The notes: a model not told the origin generated them from the letters alone. Counted from the first letter of the stretch, positions 7,899 to 16,540 are shown. The stretch: 64,000 nt of DNA from Pseudomonadales bacterium (GCA_024234635.1 JACKNX010000002.1:449190-513189); one strand, 5' to 3'. Translations and numbers: made by a program.

Positions 7899-9272
7899 AT
7901 GCCCGCGGAAATCTATCTCGTCAAGGTCGGCATGAACATGACCGAAGGCATCGTCGAGGAATGGTATATCCCCGACGGCGGTCACGTGGAAAAGGGGCAA
8001 CTGCTCTATCGGCTCGAGACCGAGAAGGTCAACCTGGACGTCGACGCCGAAGTCACCGGCACCGTCAAACACCTGGTCGCCGAAGGTGTGACCATGCTGC
8101 CGGGCGATGTGGTTGGATACATCTTCGAGGCGGGCGAGACCATCCCCGATGATCTGGGCGCCGCTTCCGGCAGCGGCGCCGCCGCGGCGGCGGAAGCCGC
8201 GCCGGTTGCTTCGACTCCGGCTGCCGCACCTGCAGCCGCCGCGCCGACCGCAGGAGAAGGCGGCCGACTGTTGTCCTCACCCGCGGCCCGGCGTCTGGCC
8301 CGGGAACTGGGCGTGGAACTCGGCGAAGTCGCGGGGACCGGGCCCGGCGGACGCATTGTCGAAGCTGACGTGTCCCGCGCCGCCGCCGAAGGTGGCGCCG
8401 GTGCCCAGGGCGGACCATCTTCCCCGCTGGCGCGCAAGGTGGCCCGTGAACTCGGCGTCGACATTGCCGCCGTCAGGGGGACAGGACCCGGCGGTCGCAT
8501 CACGAAGGACGATGTGGAAGCCGCCGCCGCAGCCCGCGCGCGTGCACCGGCAGCACCCGTGGCTGCACCGCGCGCCGCTACGGCACCCGCCGGCACTGTA
8601 CCCGTTCGCGGCATGCGCAAGACCATTGCCGCGCGCATGCACGAAAGCCTGATGTCCACGGCGCAGCTGACGATGGACATGGACGTGAACATGGACGACG
8701 CGGTGCGCCTGCGCACGCAGCTCGTCGAGGAGTGGGCGGACGAAGGCATCAAACCCACCTACACGGACCTCGTCATTCGCGCGGTGGCGAAGGCACTCGC
8801 GAAAAATCCGCTGATGAACAGTTCCTGGGGCGACAGCGAAATCACGCTGCACGGCGAAATTCACGTCGGCATGGCCGTGGCCCTCCCGGAAGGGCTGATC
8901 GTACCCGTGGTCCGGGATGCCGAGAGTCGCGGCTTCAAGTCGCTGGTTCAGGAGACCGGCCGCCTCGCGGTAGCCGCCCGGGACGGCAAGGTCGGCCTGG
9001 ACGACCTGCAGGGCGGCACGTTTACCGTGTCGGCGCTCGGCATGTTCGGCGTCGATTCCTTCACGCCGATCATCAACGCGCCGCAGGCTGGGATCCTGGG
9101 CGTCAACCGCATTCGCGACGACGTGCGCTGGGAGGGCAATACCCCGGTGAAAGCGCAGGTGATGCGGCTGTCGCTGACCTGGGACCACCGGGTACTGGAC
9201 GGCGCACCGGCCGCGGAATTCCTGCGGTCGGTAAAGGGTCTGCTGGAAGCACCCTATCGACTGCTGGTGTAA
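7899..9272 (+). CDS. Dihydrolipoamide acyltransferase E2 with two peripheral-subunit-binding domains
   Basis: A 457-residue E2 core of the complex. Domain order: one lipoyl domain (1-80, lipoyl lysine K43 in ETEKVN), an Ala/Pro linker, a peripheral-subunit-binding domain (about 126-161), a second copy of that domain (about 174-210), another linker, and the catalytic domain (about 230-457) ending with HRVLDG at H430. Two tandem binding domains are unusual, because most E2 proteins carry one. The operon contains no E3 (dihydrolipoamide dehydrogenase), so E3 must come from elsewhere. The stop is followed at once by the hairpin array described separately. Confidence 0.92.
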   Translation: MPAEIYLVKVGMNMTEGIVEEWYIPDGGHVEKGQLLYRLETEKVNLDVDAEVTGTVKHLVAEGVTMLPGDVVGYIFEAGETIPDDLGAASGSGAAAAAEAAPVASTPAAAPAAAAPTAGEGGRLLSSPAARRLARELGVELGEVAGTGPGGRIVEADVSRAAAEGGAGAQGGPSSPLARKVARELGVDIAAVRGTGPGGRITKDDVEAAAAARARAPAAPVAAPRAATAPAGTVPVRGMRKTIAARMHESLMSTAQLTMDMDVNMDDAVRLRTQLVEEWADEGIKPTYTDLVIRAVAKALAKNPLMNSSWGDSEITLHGEIHVGMAVALPEGLIVPVVRDAESRGFKSLVQETGRLAVAARDGKVGLDDLQGGTFTVSALGMFGVDSFTPIINAPQAGILGVNRIRDDVRWEGNTPVKAQVMRLSLTWDHRVLDGAPAAEFLRSVKGLLEAPYRLLV

Positions 9273-9290
9273 CCGCGACCCCGTCCAGCC

Positions 9291-9519
9291 GGCTGCTGAA
9301 AAAGTCCCTCCTGGACTGCTTTCAGCAGCCGTCGGCTTCGCCGACTCGCGACGTATGCAGCGTTTTCCGCTGCATTTGCGGGCCAGCCGTCCCCGGCTGG
9401 CATACCAGGCTGCTTTTCAGCAGCCTCGCATGGAACGAAGTTCCATGCGCGACAGCGCTGGCAATCGCAACGTGGTCAGCTGCCAAGCGGCTGGTTTACC
9501 TGCATCGATTCAGGTAAAA
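9291..9519. repeat. Array of seven perfect hairpins; MITE-like element with GGCTGCTGAAA ends
   Basis: Seven consecutive perfect stem-loops fill the gap between E2 and the DUF35 gene. Paired arms are 9291-9301/9320-9330 (11 bp), 9331-9336/9340-9345, 9355-9362/9368-9375 (8 bp), 9382-9389/9394-9401 (8 bp), 9407-9413/9420-9426, 9429-9436/9440-9447 (8 bp) and 9495-9502/9511-9518 (8 bp). The part 9291-9425 is bounded by GGCTGCTGAAAAAG and its near-complement CTTTTCAGCAGCC, like a small inverted-repeat element. The segment 9429-9485 recurs almost identically at 43893-43950, and the preceding part recurs there inverted. It may terminate or process the E2 transcript and may be a miniature mobile element (inference). 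Confidence 0.75.
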
Positions 9520-9553
9520 CAGTCCGCTCTGACGGATTCATGGGAGCGTGTCG

Positions 9554-10000
9554 ATGGCAATCAACGTGGCCAACAGCGAACCGATCGCGGAGGGGCTGTT
9601 CACCTGGCCTTCCAACGATCCGCGACTGCTGGGCAGCAAGTGCAACAACTGTGGCGTGGTGGTCTTCCCCGCGCAATCGAGCTGCCCAGCCTGCTCCAGC
9701 ACCAGCACGGAAACCATCGAACTGGAGCGCAAGGGCAAGCTCTGGACCTATACGATCCAGTGCTTCCTGCCCAACCGCCCCCCCTACGAAGGGCCGGAGA
9801 CGCCGGCAACCTTCAAACCCTTTGGCGTGGGCTACGTGGAACTACCCGACCAGACCCGCGTCGAAGCCCGCATCAAGACCAACGACGTGTCCAAACTGAA
9901 GATCGGCATGGACATGGAACTGGTGGTGGAAAAATTCATGGAACGCAACGGCAAGGACGTGGTGGCGTTCTTCTTCCAACCCGCCGACGAACTGAACTAG
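9554..10000 (+). CDS. DUF35/OB-fold protein with zinc ribbon, thiolase partner
   Basis: A 148-residue protein with an N-terminal rubredoxin-like zinc ribbon (CNNCG and CPAC, about residues 31-50) and a C-terminal OB fold. Such DUF35 proteins bind acyl-CoA and form complexes with thiolase-fold enzymes encoded next door. ATG 9554 has GGGAG about eight bases upstream; an in-frame GTG at 9548 is less likely. The thiolase-like gene follows after 13 bp. Pairs like this act in steroid side-chain degradation (the Ltp2-ChsH2 aldolase is the studied case) and in other CoA-ester pathways; which applies here is inference. Confidence 0.85.
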   Translation: MAINVANSEPIAEGLFTWPSNDPRLLGSKCNNCGVVVFPAQSSCPACSSTSTETIELERKGKLWTYTIQCFLPNRPPYEGPETPATFKPFGVGYVELPDQTRVEARIKTNDVSKLKIGMDMELVVEKFMERNGKDVVAFFFQPADELN

Positions 10001-10013
10001 CCTGGAGAACACT

Positions 10014-11156
10014 ATGGACGTAGCAATCATTGGACTGGGCATGCATCCCTTCGGCCGCACTGACGGCGTCAGCGGCCTAGAACAGGGGGCGTACGCCGCC
10101 CGCAAGGCGCTCGAAGACGCCGGTGTCGACTGGAGTGACATGCAGTTCGCCTACGGTGGCAGTGCCGCTGCCGGCAACGCGGACGCCCTGGTTTCAAAAC
10201 TGGGCCTTACGGGGCTGCAGTTCATCAACGTCGCCAACGGCTGTGCCACCGGCGGCAGCGCCCTGCAAAGCGCCTACATGGCTATCCAGTCCGGCATGTT
10301 CGACATCGGCATGGCGGTGGGTTTCGACAAACACCCGCGCGGCGCCTTCACGGTGGATCCGGAAGCCAGTGGTCTCGGCAAGTGGTACGGCGATATCGGC
10401 ATGGCCCTCACGCCGCAGTTTTTCGGCATGAAGATCCAGCGCTACATGCACGAATTCGGCATCAGCGAAGATGCGCTCGTGCGCGTGGCCGTCAAGAACT
10501 ACAGAAACGGCGTGCTCAATCCCAACGCCTGGCGCAAAAAGGCGTTCTCTTACGAAGACGTCGCCACGTCGGATATGGTTGCCGACCCCCTGCGCAAGTA
10601 CATGTTCTGTTCGCCTGCCGAAGGCGGCTGCGCGATGATTCTCTGCCGCGCCGACAAGGCCCGTCAGTACACCTCCAAGCCCGTATTCCTGAAGGCGGTA
10701 AGTGTGAAGACCCGCAACTTCGGATCGTTTGAGGTCTTCACGCAGGCGCAGGCGCTCAACCGCGCTGATGCCCCCACGATGAAGGCATCAAAGGCGGCCT
10801 TCGAATTTGCGGGAATCGGCCCGGAGGACATCGACGTCGCCCAGTTGCAGGACACCGAATCCGGCGCTGAGATCATGCACATGGCCGAAAACGGCTTCTG
10901 CAAGGATGGCGAGCAGGAGAAGTGGCTGCGGGAGGGATATACCGAAATCAACGGCAAGCTGCCCGTGAACACCGACGGTGGCTGCCTGGCCAACGGCGAG
11001 CCCATCGGTGCGTCAGGACTGCGGCAGGTGCATGAAATTGCGCTGCAGTTGCGCGGCGACGCCGGTGCCCGGCAAGTGCCGAACCAGCCGAAAACCGGCT
11101 ACACCCACGTCTACGGTGCGCCGGGTTTGTCCGGTGTCACGATTCTGAGCCGCTGA
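10014..11156 (+). CDS. Thiolase-fold protein (SCP-x/Ltp2-like) with altered catalytic motifs
   Basis: A 380-residue lipid-transfer-type thiolase. The nucleophile motif is kept (NGCATGG, Cys77), but the usual HDxF histidine motif reads LQDTESG (278-284) and the C-terminal GHP motif reads GEP (328-330). Loss of both histidines with a DUF35 partner is the pattern of Ltp2-like retro-aldolases rather than of true beta-ketothiolases. It lies 13 bp after the DUF35 gene and 16 bp before the TauD-type dioxygenase, so it belongs to one operon. Likely role: carbon-carbon bond cleavage of a 3-hydroxyacyl-CoA (inference). A biosynthetic role cannot be excluded. Confidence 0.83.
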   Translation: MDVAIIGLGMHPFGRTDGVSGLEQGAYAARKALEDAGVDWSDMQFAYGGSAAAGNADALVSKLGLTGLQFINVANGCATGGSALQSAYMAIQSGMFDIGMAVGFDKHPRGAFTVDPEASGLGKWYGDIGMALTPQFFGMKIQRYMHEFGISEDALVRVAVKNYRNGVLNPNAWRKKAFSYEDVATSDMVADPLRKYMFCSPAEGGCAMILCRADKARQYTSKPVFLKAVSVKTRNFGSFEVFTQAQALNRADAPTMKASKAAFEFAGIGPEDIDVAQLQDTESGAEIMHMAENGFCKDGEQEKWLREGYTEINGKLPVNTDGGCLANGEPIGASGLRQVHEIALQLRGDAGARQVPNQPKTGYTHVYGAPGLSGVTILSR

Positions 11157-11172
11157 CAGGGAGACACACCAA

Positions 11173-12048
11173 GTGGGGCTGACGGTTGTTCCCTGCACAC
11201 CGGTGATCGGCGCCGAAATCAGCGGCGCCGATCTCACACGAACCGATCCACAGGAGTACCAGGCCATCCGCGAACTGCTGGTGCGCCACCAGGTACTCTT
11301 CTTCCGCGACCAGCCCCGGCTGGAACCTGGCGCCCAGGTGGCGTGGGCCCGCCAGTTCGGCGGCCTGCACAGCCATCCGGCTGCGCCTACCATGCCGGGT
11401 CATCCCGAAATTTTCGTCATTCGCGCGGACGCCAATTCCAAGGTAGCGAACGGGCATGGCTGGCATTCCGATGTTTCCTGCGACGAAGAGCCGCCCATGG
11501 CGACGATGCTGCAGATCCATCACGTGCCCGAAAGCGGTGGTGGCGATACGCTGTTCAACAACATGTTTGCTGCGTTCGAGACCTTGTCGGAGCCAATGCA
11601 GCGGTTCCTCTGCGGGCTGAGCGCGCATCACGAATCGGAACACATCTATCGCGGCCGCTATTCGGACCGCGGCGTGGACGATGCCGGACGCACCTACCCT
11701 GCCTGCCTGCACCCCGTCGTGCGTACGCATGAGGAGGCGGACAAGCAGGCACTGTTCGTCAATCCCAGCTTCACCACGCGCATCGAAGGGTTGGCCGCCA
11801 ACGAAAGCCGCGCCCTGCTCAACATGCTCTTCGAGCACCAGCAGCGTCCGGAATTCCAGGTACGCTTCCGCTGGACACCGAACGCCGTGGCCTTGTGGGA
11901 TAACCGCTCCACCCAGCATTTCGCCCTGTGGGACTACTGGCCGGCAACCCGTGAAGGGCATCGCGTCACCATCGCTGGCACCCGCCCCGTGCACCGCGAA
12001 CTGCCGCTCTGCCGAAGAAAGATGCGCCTGTCGAGGAAGGCGCTGTGA
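11173..12048 (+). CDS. TauD/TfdA-type Fe(II)/2-oxoglutarate dioxygenase
   Basis: A 291-residue non-heme iron dioxygenase coupling 2-oxoglutarate decarboxylation to substrate hydroxylation. The iron ligands are visible as HSD (His98, Asp100) and the distal His249 in NRSTQHFALWDY; Arg264 in the HRVTIAG segment should bind 2-oxoglutarate. Start is GTG 11173 with an AGGGAG ribosome binding site. The stop overlaps the next start (GTGA at 12045-12048), so it is translationally coupled to the acyl-CoA ligase. Family members release sulfite, hydroxylate aryloxyacids or attack carnitine-like compounds; the substrate here is unknown but presumably belongs to the catabolic island. Confidence 0.9.
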   Translation: MGLTVVPCTPVIGAEISGADLTRTDPQEYQAIRELLVRHQVLFFRDQPRLEPGAQVAWARQFGGLHSHPAAPTMPGHPEIFVIRADANSKVANGHGWHSDVSCDEEPPMATMLQIHHVPESGGGDTLFNNMFAAFETLSEPMQRFLCGLSAHHESEHIYRGRYSDRGVDDAGRTYPACLHPVVRTHEEADKQALFVNPSFTTRIEGLAANESRALLNMLFEHQQRPEFQVRFRWTPNAVALWDNRSTQHFALWDYWPATREGHRVTIAGTRPVHRELPLCRRKMRLSRKAL

Positions 12049-13601
12049 CGCTGTTCTGTGGCCGGCAGGCGGAAAAGCGGGCGAACGCGATCGCCGTCAG
12101 CGACGAACGCGGCGAACGTACCTGGCAACAACTGGACGAACGCGCCAACCGGCTGCTCAATCGGCTGCGCGCGGAGGGCCTCGATGCCGGCGACGTCATT
12201 GCCGTATTCGCCGGCAACTGCACGGAGTACTTCGACATCCTGATGGCAGCCACGCATGGGGGGCTCCTGTGCGTGCCCGTGAACTGGCACTTCTCGGCAG
12301 AGGAACTCGCGTATGTCGTCGCGGACTCCGGCGCCCGCTGGCTGTTCGTTGAGGACCGCTTCGCACAGACTGCCCGTGACGCGGTGAAAGAACATGGCAT
12401 GACCGCCGCTGGCGTGGTGCAGATTCGCGGCGACGCGACGGGTTTCACGCCGTACGAAGAATGGCTCGCCGGCGGGGCGCCCGATGAACCCGAAAACCAG
12501 GTGATGGGCGGGCCGATGTTCTACACGTCCGGCACCACCGGCCGCCCCAAGGGCGTTCGTTCCAGCACGTCCGCAAAGGCCGCGCCACTGGCGACTCTGG
12601 ACATGATGAGCCAGGGACTGAGCGGCATGCTCGGCATACCGTCCGACGGTACAACGTTACTGTGCGGTCCTGTCTACCATTCCGCGCAGTGGGCGTTCTC
12701 CTTCCTGCCATTGATTGCCGGCAGCCGCGTGGTGATGCGGCACCGATTCGAGCCGGCTGAGACCCTGGCGCTGATCGACACGCACAAAGTGACCAACGTC
12801 CACCTGGTACCCACGCAGTTCCATCGCCTGTTGCGGCTGCCGGACGACGTGCGGGCAGCTTTCGACGGCGGTTCGCTGCAGATCGTGTGGCACGGCGCCG
12901 CGCCCTGCCCGCCCGGCGTGAAGCGCGCCATGATCGACTGGTGGGGGCCGATCGTGAGCGAGTACTACGGCAGCACCGAAGGTTCCATCGTGAGCACAGC
13001 CAGCGCCGGGGAATGGCAGGAACGCCCCGGCACCGTCGGCAAGCCGTCACCGCTGGTGGAAATCACCATCCGCGATGACAGCGGCAACGTGCTGCCCGCC
13101 GGTGAGCACGGTCAGATCTATGTGAAGAACCGCATGGGCACTGATTTCGAGTACCACAATGCGCCTGACAAGACACGCGACGTACACCTCGAGCCCGGCG
13201 TATTCACCTTTGGTGATATCGGCTACTTCGACGCGGACGGCTACCTGTACCTGAGCGATCGCAAGATCGACATGATCATTTCCGGCGGCGTGAACATCTA
13301 CCCGGCGGAGATCGAAGGGGTGCTGGCTACCCACCCGGCGGTACGCGACGCTGCCGTCTTCGGCATTCCCAACGAAGAGTTCGGCGAAGAAGTGAAGGCG
13401 GCGGTGACGCTGAACGACGGGTATGCCGCGGGCGACGGGCTGGCCGCGGAACTGGTGCAGTGGGTGCGCGACCACCTGGCCGGGTACAAGGCGCCGCGCA
13501 GCATCGACTTCGAAACCGACATGCCCCGTCACGAGACCGGCAAGCTGTACAAACGTCTGTTGCGCGACCGCTACTGGCAGGGCAGCGACAGACGCATCTG
13601 A
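12045..13601 (+). CDS. AMP-dependent acyl-CoA synthetase (second ligase of island)
   Basis: A 518-residue adenylate-forming ligase with YTSGTTGRPKG at 160-170, the YYGSTEG segment, LSDRKIDMIISGG with VNIYPAEIE, and a C-terminal ETGKLYKR region containing the catalytic lysine. GTG 12045 overlaps the dioxygenase stop by four bases. It is alignable throughout with the divergent ligase at 3105-4637, so the island carries two paralogous ligases that may act on successive or different acids. The stop is followed by a structured 255-bp gap and then a methyltransferase. Confidence 0.92.
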   Translation: MTLFCGRQAEKRANAIAVSDERGERTWQQLDERANRLLNRLRAEGLDAGDVIAVFAGNCTEYFDILMAATHGGLLCVPVNWHFSAEELAYVVADSGARWLFVEDRFAQTARDAVKEHGMTAAGVVQIRGDATGFTPYEEWLAGGAPDEPENQVMGGPMFYTSGTTGRPKGVRSSTSAKAAPLATLDMMSQGLSGMLGIPSDGTTLLCGPVYHSAQWAFSFLPLIAGSRVVMRHRFEPAETLALIDTHKVTNVHLVPTQFHRLLRLPDDVRAAFDGGSLQIVWHGAAPCPPGVKRAMIDWWGPIVSEYYGSTEGSIVSTASAGEWQERPGTVGKPSPLVEITIRDDSGNVLPAGEHGQIYVKNRMGTDFEYHNAPDKTRDVHLEPGVFTFGDIGYFDADGYLYLSDRKIDMIISGGVNIYPAEIEGVLATHPAVRDAAVFGIPNEEFGEEVKAAVTLNDGYAAGDGLAAELVQWVRDHLAGYKAPRSIDFETDMPRHETGKLYKRLLRDRYWQGSDRRI

Positions 13602-13856
13602 GAATCTGCCCCGCCCCTAATCGGGCAGCGTCGTGGGGAAAAGGCGCCGAACGCGGTGAAACAGCCGGCGGACGCGAACAACGGTGGGTACCGGCAGGCC
13701 ACCCGCAGGGGGCGTGCCAAGCGGGCCGGTGTTGCACCTGGAGCGTTGTTGCGACACCTGCCAATGGGGTCCACCATTGCCTGCGTGCCGTGCCAGGCAC
13801 CAGACTGGGCGGCACGCGCTGAAACACCACGAATCTTAGGGTCGGGACACCAAATC
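13602..13856. other. Structured intergenic gap with several short hairpins
   Basis: No convincing gene lies here. Short inverted repeats follow one another: CTGCCC/GGGCAG soon after the ligase stop, GGTGTTGC/GCGACACC, CAATGG/CCATTG and TGCCTG/CAGGCA. The layout resembles the hairpin array at 9.3 kb in style but shows no sequence match to it by eye. A frame open through this region joins the methyltransferase, but the methyltransferase homology starts only at ATG 13857. Confidence 0.4.
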
Positions 13857-14474
13857 ATGGCCAACTGGTATGAGCGGCACATTCTGCCGAAGCTGATCGA
13901 GAAAGCCTGTGGTCAGCCTCCCATGACCGAACTGCGCAGCCGTTACGTGCCGCGCGCACGCGGCAAGGTCCTGGAAATCGGTATCGGTAGCGGCCTCAAC
14001 CTGCCTCACTATGGTGACGCGGTGACGTCCATCACCGGCGTCGATCCGTCCGCGGAACTGAATGTCATGGCCCGTGCCCGGGCTGCGGCTCTCAACAAGC
14101 CGGTGGATGTGATCGGCGTGTCCGGCGAAGCGTTGCCGGCGGACGACGCCAGCTACGACTCCATCGTCTGCACCTGGACCTTGTGTTCCATACCCAATCC
14201 CTACCGCGCCGTGGCCGAGATGCGGCGCGTGCTCAAACCCGGTGGCGAGTTGCTGTTCGTGGAACATGGTCGCGCGGACGATCCCGGCATCGTCAAGTGG
14301 CAGCATCGCGTGGAACCCCTGTGGAAGATCATCGGCGGCGGCTGCCACCTCACACGCCGGGCCGACGAACTGCTGGCAGACGCCGGCTTCGACGTCACCG
14401 AGCGCACCACCGGCTATGTACCGGGGCCGAAAATTGCCGCCTTCATGATCCACGGCGTCGCCCTGGCGCGCTGA
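13857..14474 (+). CDS. Class I SAM-dependent methyltransferase
   Basis: A 205-residue methyltransferase (Methyltransf_11-like). Motif I is VLEIGIGSGLNLPHY (about 37-51), followed by an acidic GVDPS loop, a DSIVCTWTLCSIP motif IV region and the post-motif VLKPGGELLFVEHG. ATG 13857 matches the family start MANWYERHILPKLI; a longer frame upstream is not supported. Methylation of a lipid, quinone or small hydrophobic molecule is plausible, but the substrate is not indicated. A strong hairpin follows the stop, so it may end a transcription unit. Confidence 0.85.
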   Translation: MANWYERHILPKLIEKACGQPPMTELRSRYVPRARGKVLEIGIGSGLNLPHYGDAVTSITGVDPSAELNVMARARAAALNKPVDVIGVSGEALPADDASYDSIVCTWTLCSIPNPYRAVAEMRRVLKPGGELLFVEHGRADDPGIVKWQHRVEPLWKIIGGGCHLTRRADELLADAGFDVTERTTGYVPGPKIAAFMIHGVALAR

Positions 14475-14476
14475 CC

Positions 14477-14503
14477 GTCGAGGCGGTCTTCGCCTCGACT
14501 TTC
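14477..14503 (+). terminator. Rho-independent terminator candidate after methyltransferase
   Basis: A perfect 9-bp stem (14477-14485 with 14491-14499, five-base loop) starts three bases after the methyltransferase stop and is followed by a short T run (TTTC). The T tract is weak but the stem is strong. Confidence 0.5.
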
Positions 14504-14565
14504 AGGCTCAGCGCGCCTTGCGGTAAGGTGCGGCCTCATTTGCAGACGCAGGGAGACCCGCCACC

Positions 14566-15756
14566 ATGTCCGACCTGACCACCTTCCGGGAGGAGACCCG
14601 CGCCTGGCTCGCCGTCAACTGTCCCGCCGGCGCCCGCGGCCCGGGAGAGGTGCACACCGGAAGCACGAAGCTGACTTTCCAGCGTGATACCCAGGCCTGG
14701 ATGGAGCGCATGGCCGAACGCGGCTGGACGGTGCCCACCTGGCCGGCAGCGTATGGCGGCGGTGGCCTCAGCCGGGATCAGGCGACGGTGCTGTACGAGG
14801 AGATGGCCCGCATCCAGGCACGCATGCCGCTCGTGAACATGGGCACCCGCATGCTGGGACCAACGCTGCTGGAACATGGCACGGAAGATCAGAAACAACG
14901 CCACCTCACGCTGATCGCCCGCGGAGGCGCCGCCTGGTGTCAGGGCTACAGCGAACCGGGCGCGGGTTCGGACCTGGCGAGTCTGCGCACCCGCGCGGAA
15001 GATCGCGGGGATCACTTTGTCATCAACGGGCAGAAAATCTGGACGTCCGGGGCCCAGTACGCGGACTGGATGTTCTGCCTCGTGCGCACGGATCCAGCGG
15101 CACCGAAGCACCTGGGCATCAGTTTCGTACTGCTCACGATGGACCAGCCTGGCGTCACCGTGCGTCCGATCAGCCTGATTTCCGGCTCGTCGCCGTTCTG
15201 CGAAACATTCCTGGACAACGCCACTGCCAGCAAGGCGGACCTCGTCGGCCGCATGAACGACGGCTGGTCCATCGGCAAACGTCTGCTGCAGCATGAGCGC
15301 TCAGGCCAGGGGGGACTGGGACCCACCGCCACGCGCCCGGTCGGCGTCACCGTGGACCTGGATCCCGCGACGACGGCATTGAAATACATCGGCTCACGCG
15401 ACGGCCGCATTGCCGACAGCGGCAGTCGCGACATCGTCTTGCGCTGGAAGATGAACAGTGCCGCATTCGGCCTCACCCAGCGCCGCGCCGGCGAAGAGAA
15501 TCGCAGCGGCAACGCGCCGGGCGAAGCCACCTCCATATTCAAACTCTACGGCTCCACGCTGGCACGCGACCGGCAGGAATTGCTCGTACAACTCATGGGC
15601 ACCCAGGGCCTCGGCTGGGACGGCGACAATTTTGCCAGCGACGAACTCGGCGCCACGCGTTCCTGGCTTTCCAGCAAGGCAGTAACGATCTACGGCGGCA
15701 CCAACGAAGTACAGTCCAACATCATCGCCAAGCGTGTGCTTGGTCTGCCGGATTGA
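14566..15756 (+). CDS. Acyl-CoA dehydrogenase
   Basis: A 396-residue flavoprotein that introduces the 2,3 double bond into an acyl-CoA. Typical segments: CQGYSEPGAGSDLASL (FAD/substrate loop, about 125-140), the WTSGAQYADWMF stretch, and the C-terminal IYGGTNEVQ (about 380-388). In medium-chain enzymes this last motif is YEGT and supplies the catalytic glutamate; here it reads YGGT, so the base must sit elsewhere, as in some FadE subfamilies. GGGAG upstream of ATG 14566 supports the start. The crotonase gene follows after six bases. Confidence 0.9.
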   Translation: MSDLTTFREETRAWLAVNCPAGARGPGEVHTGSTKLTFQRDTQAWMERMAERGWTVPTWPAAYGGGGLSRDQATVLYEEMARIQARMPLVNMGTRMLGPTLLEHGTEDQKQRHLTLIARGGAAWCQGYSEPGAGSDLASLRTRAEDRGDHFVINGQKIWTSGAQYADWMFCLVRTDPAAPKHLGISFVLLTMDQPGVTVRPISLISGSSPFCETFLDNATASKADLVGRMNDGWSIGKRLLQHERSGQGGLGPTATRPVGVTVDLDPATTALKYIGSRDGRIADSGSRDIVLRWKMNSAAFGLTQRRAGEENRSGNAPGEATSIFKLYGSTLARDRQELLVQLMGTQGLGWDGDNFASDELGATRSWLSSKAVTIYGGTNEVQSNIIAKRVLGLPD

Positions 15757-15762
15757 CCGGCC

Positions 15763-16530
15763 ATGAATGTCAACACGCAGGCGCACGGCCGAGTCCTCGT
15801 CGTCACCATCAACCGACCCGAGGTCCGCAATGCGGTAAACGGAGCCACGGCCGCTGAACTGGCCGCGGCCTTCGGCGCCTTCGACACCGACGCTGCCTTC
15901 GACGTTGCCGTCCTCACCGGCGCCGCCGGTACCTTCTGCGCGGGTGCGGATCTCAAGGCAGTTGCACAGGGAGACGGCAATCGCGTCAGCAAGCGGGGCC
16001 ACGGGCCGCTCGGCTGCACGCGCATGCTGCTGTCCAAACCCGTCATTGCGGCGGTGGAGGGCCATGCCGTGGCGGGCGGTCTCGAGTTATCGCTCTGGTG
16101 CGATCTGCGCGTGGCCGCGGAGGACGCGGTGTTCGGTGTCTACTGCCGGCGGTGGGGTGTGCCTCTCGTCGACGGCGGCACCATTCGTCTGCCGCGCCTG
16201 ATCGGCCAGTCGCACGCCATGGACATGATTCTTACAGGCCGCGGCGTCTCGGGCGAAGAAGCACTGCGCATGGGGCTGGTCAATCGCCTGGTGCCGAAAG
16301 GGGAGGCGCTGCCGTCGGCCATCGAACTGGCCCGGTCGCTGCTCAGCTTTCCCCAGCGCTGTCTGCGCAGCGACCGCGAGTCCGCGCTGACGCAATGGCA
16401 CCTGTCACTGGAGGACGCGCTGCTCCGGGAAACGCAGTTGGGTATCGACACCATCCGTTCCGGCGAAACCCGGGAGGGCGCTGCACGGTTTGCGTCGGGT
16501 GCCGGGCGCAGTGGACGTTTCGACGATTGA
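15763..16530 (+). CDS. Enoyl-CoA hydratase/isomerase family (crotonase) protein
   Basis: A 255-residue crotonase. The oxyanion-hole segment TFCAGADL (57-64) and the first catalytic glutamate in GGLELSLWCD (Glu108) are present. The second catalytic glutamate, normally in a QPE motif, is replaced (FGVYCRRWG, Cys128), as in a known hydratase-related subfamily, so plain hydration is not assured. It lies six bases after the acyl-CoA dehydrogenase and is surely co-transcribed. It ends ten bases from the convergent hydrolase gene. Likely role: a beta-oxidation step or a variant crotonase reaction such as isomerisation or hydrolysis. Confidence 0.88.
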   Translation: MNVNTQAHGRVLVVTINRPEVRNAVNGATAAELAAAFGAFDTDAAFDVAVLTGAAGTFCAGADLKAVAQGDGNRVSKRGHGPLGCTRMLLSKPVIAAVEGHAVAGGLELSLWCDLRVAAEDAVFGVYCRRWGVPLVDGGTIRLPRLIGQSHAMDMILTGRGVSGEEALRMGLVNRLVPKGEALPSAIELARSLLSFPQRCLRSDRESALTQWHLSLEDALLRETQLGIDTIRSGETREGAARFASGAGRSGRFDD

Positions 16531-16540
16531 TCCGCCGGGC

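Noticed and set aside
9273..9553. tRNA or known riboswitch in the hairpin-rich gap
   Set aside because: Stems are independent back-to-back hairpins, with no cloverleaf, no TPsiC-like arm and no recognised riboswitch core.
13656..13856. N-terminal extension of the 13857 methyltransferase
   Set aside because: The extension lacks homology and lies in hairpin-rich DNA; the family start is at ATG 13857.
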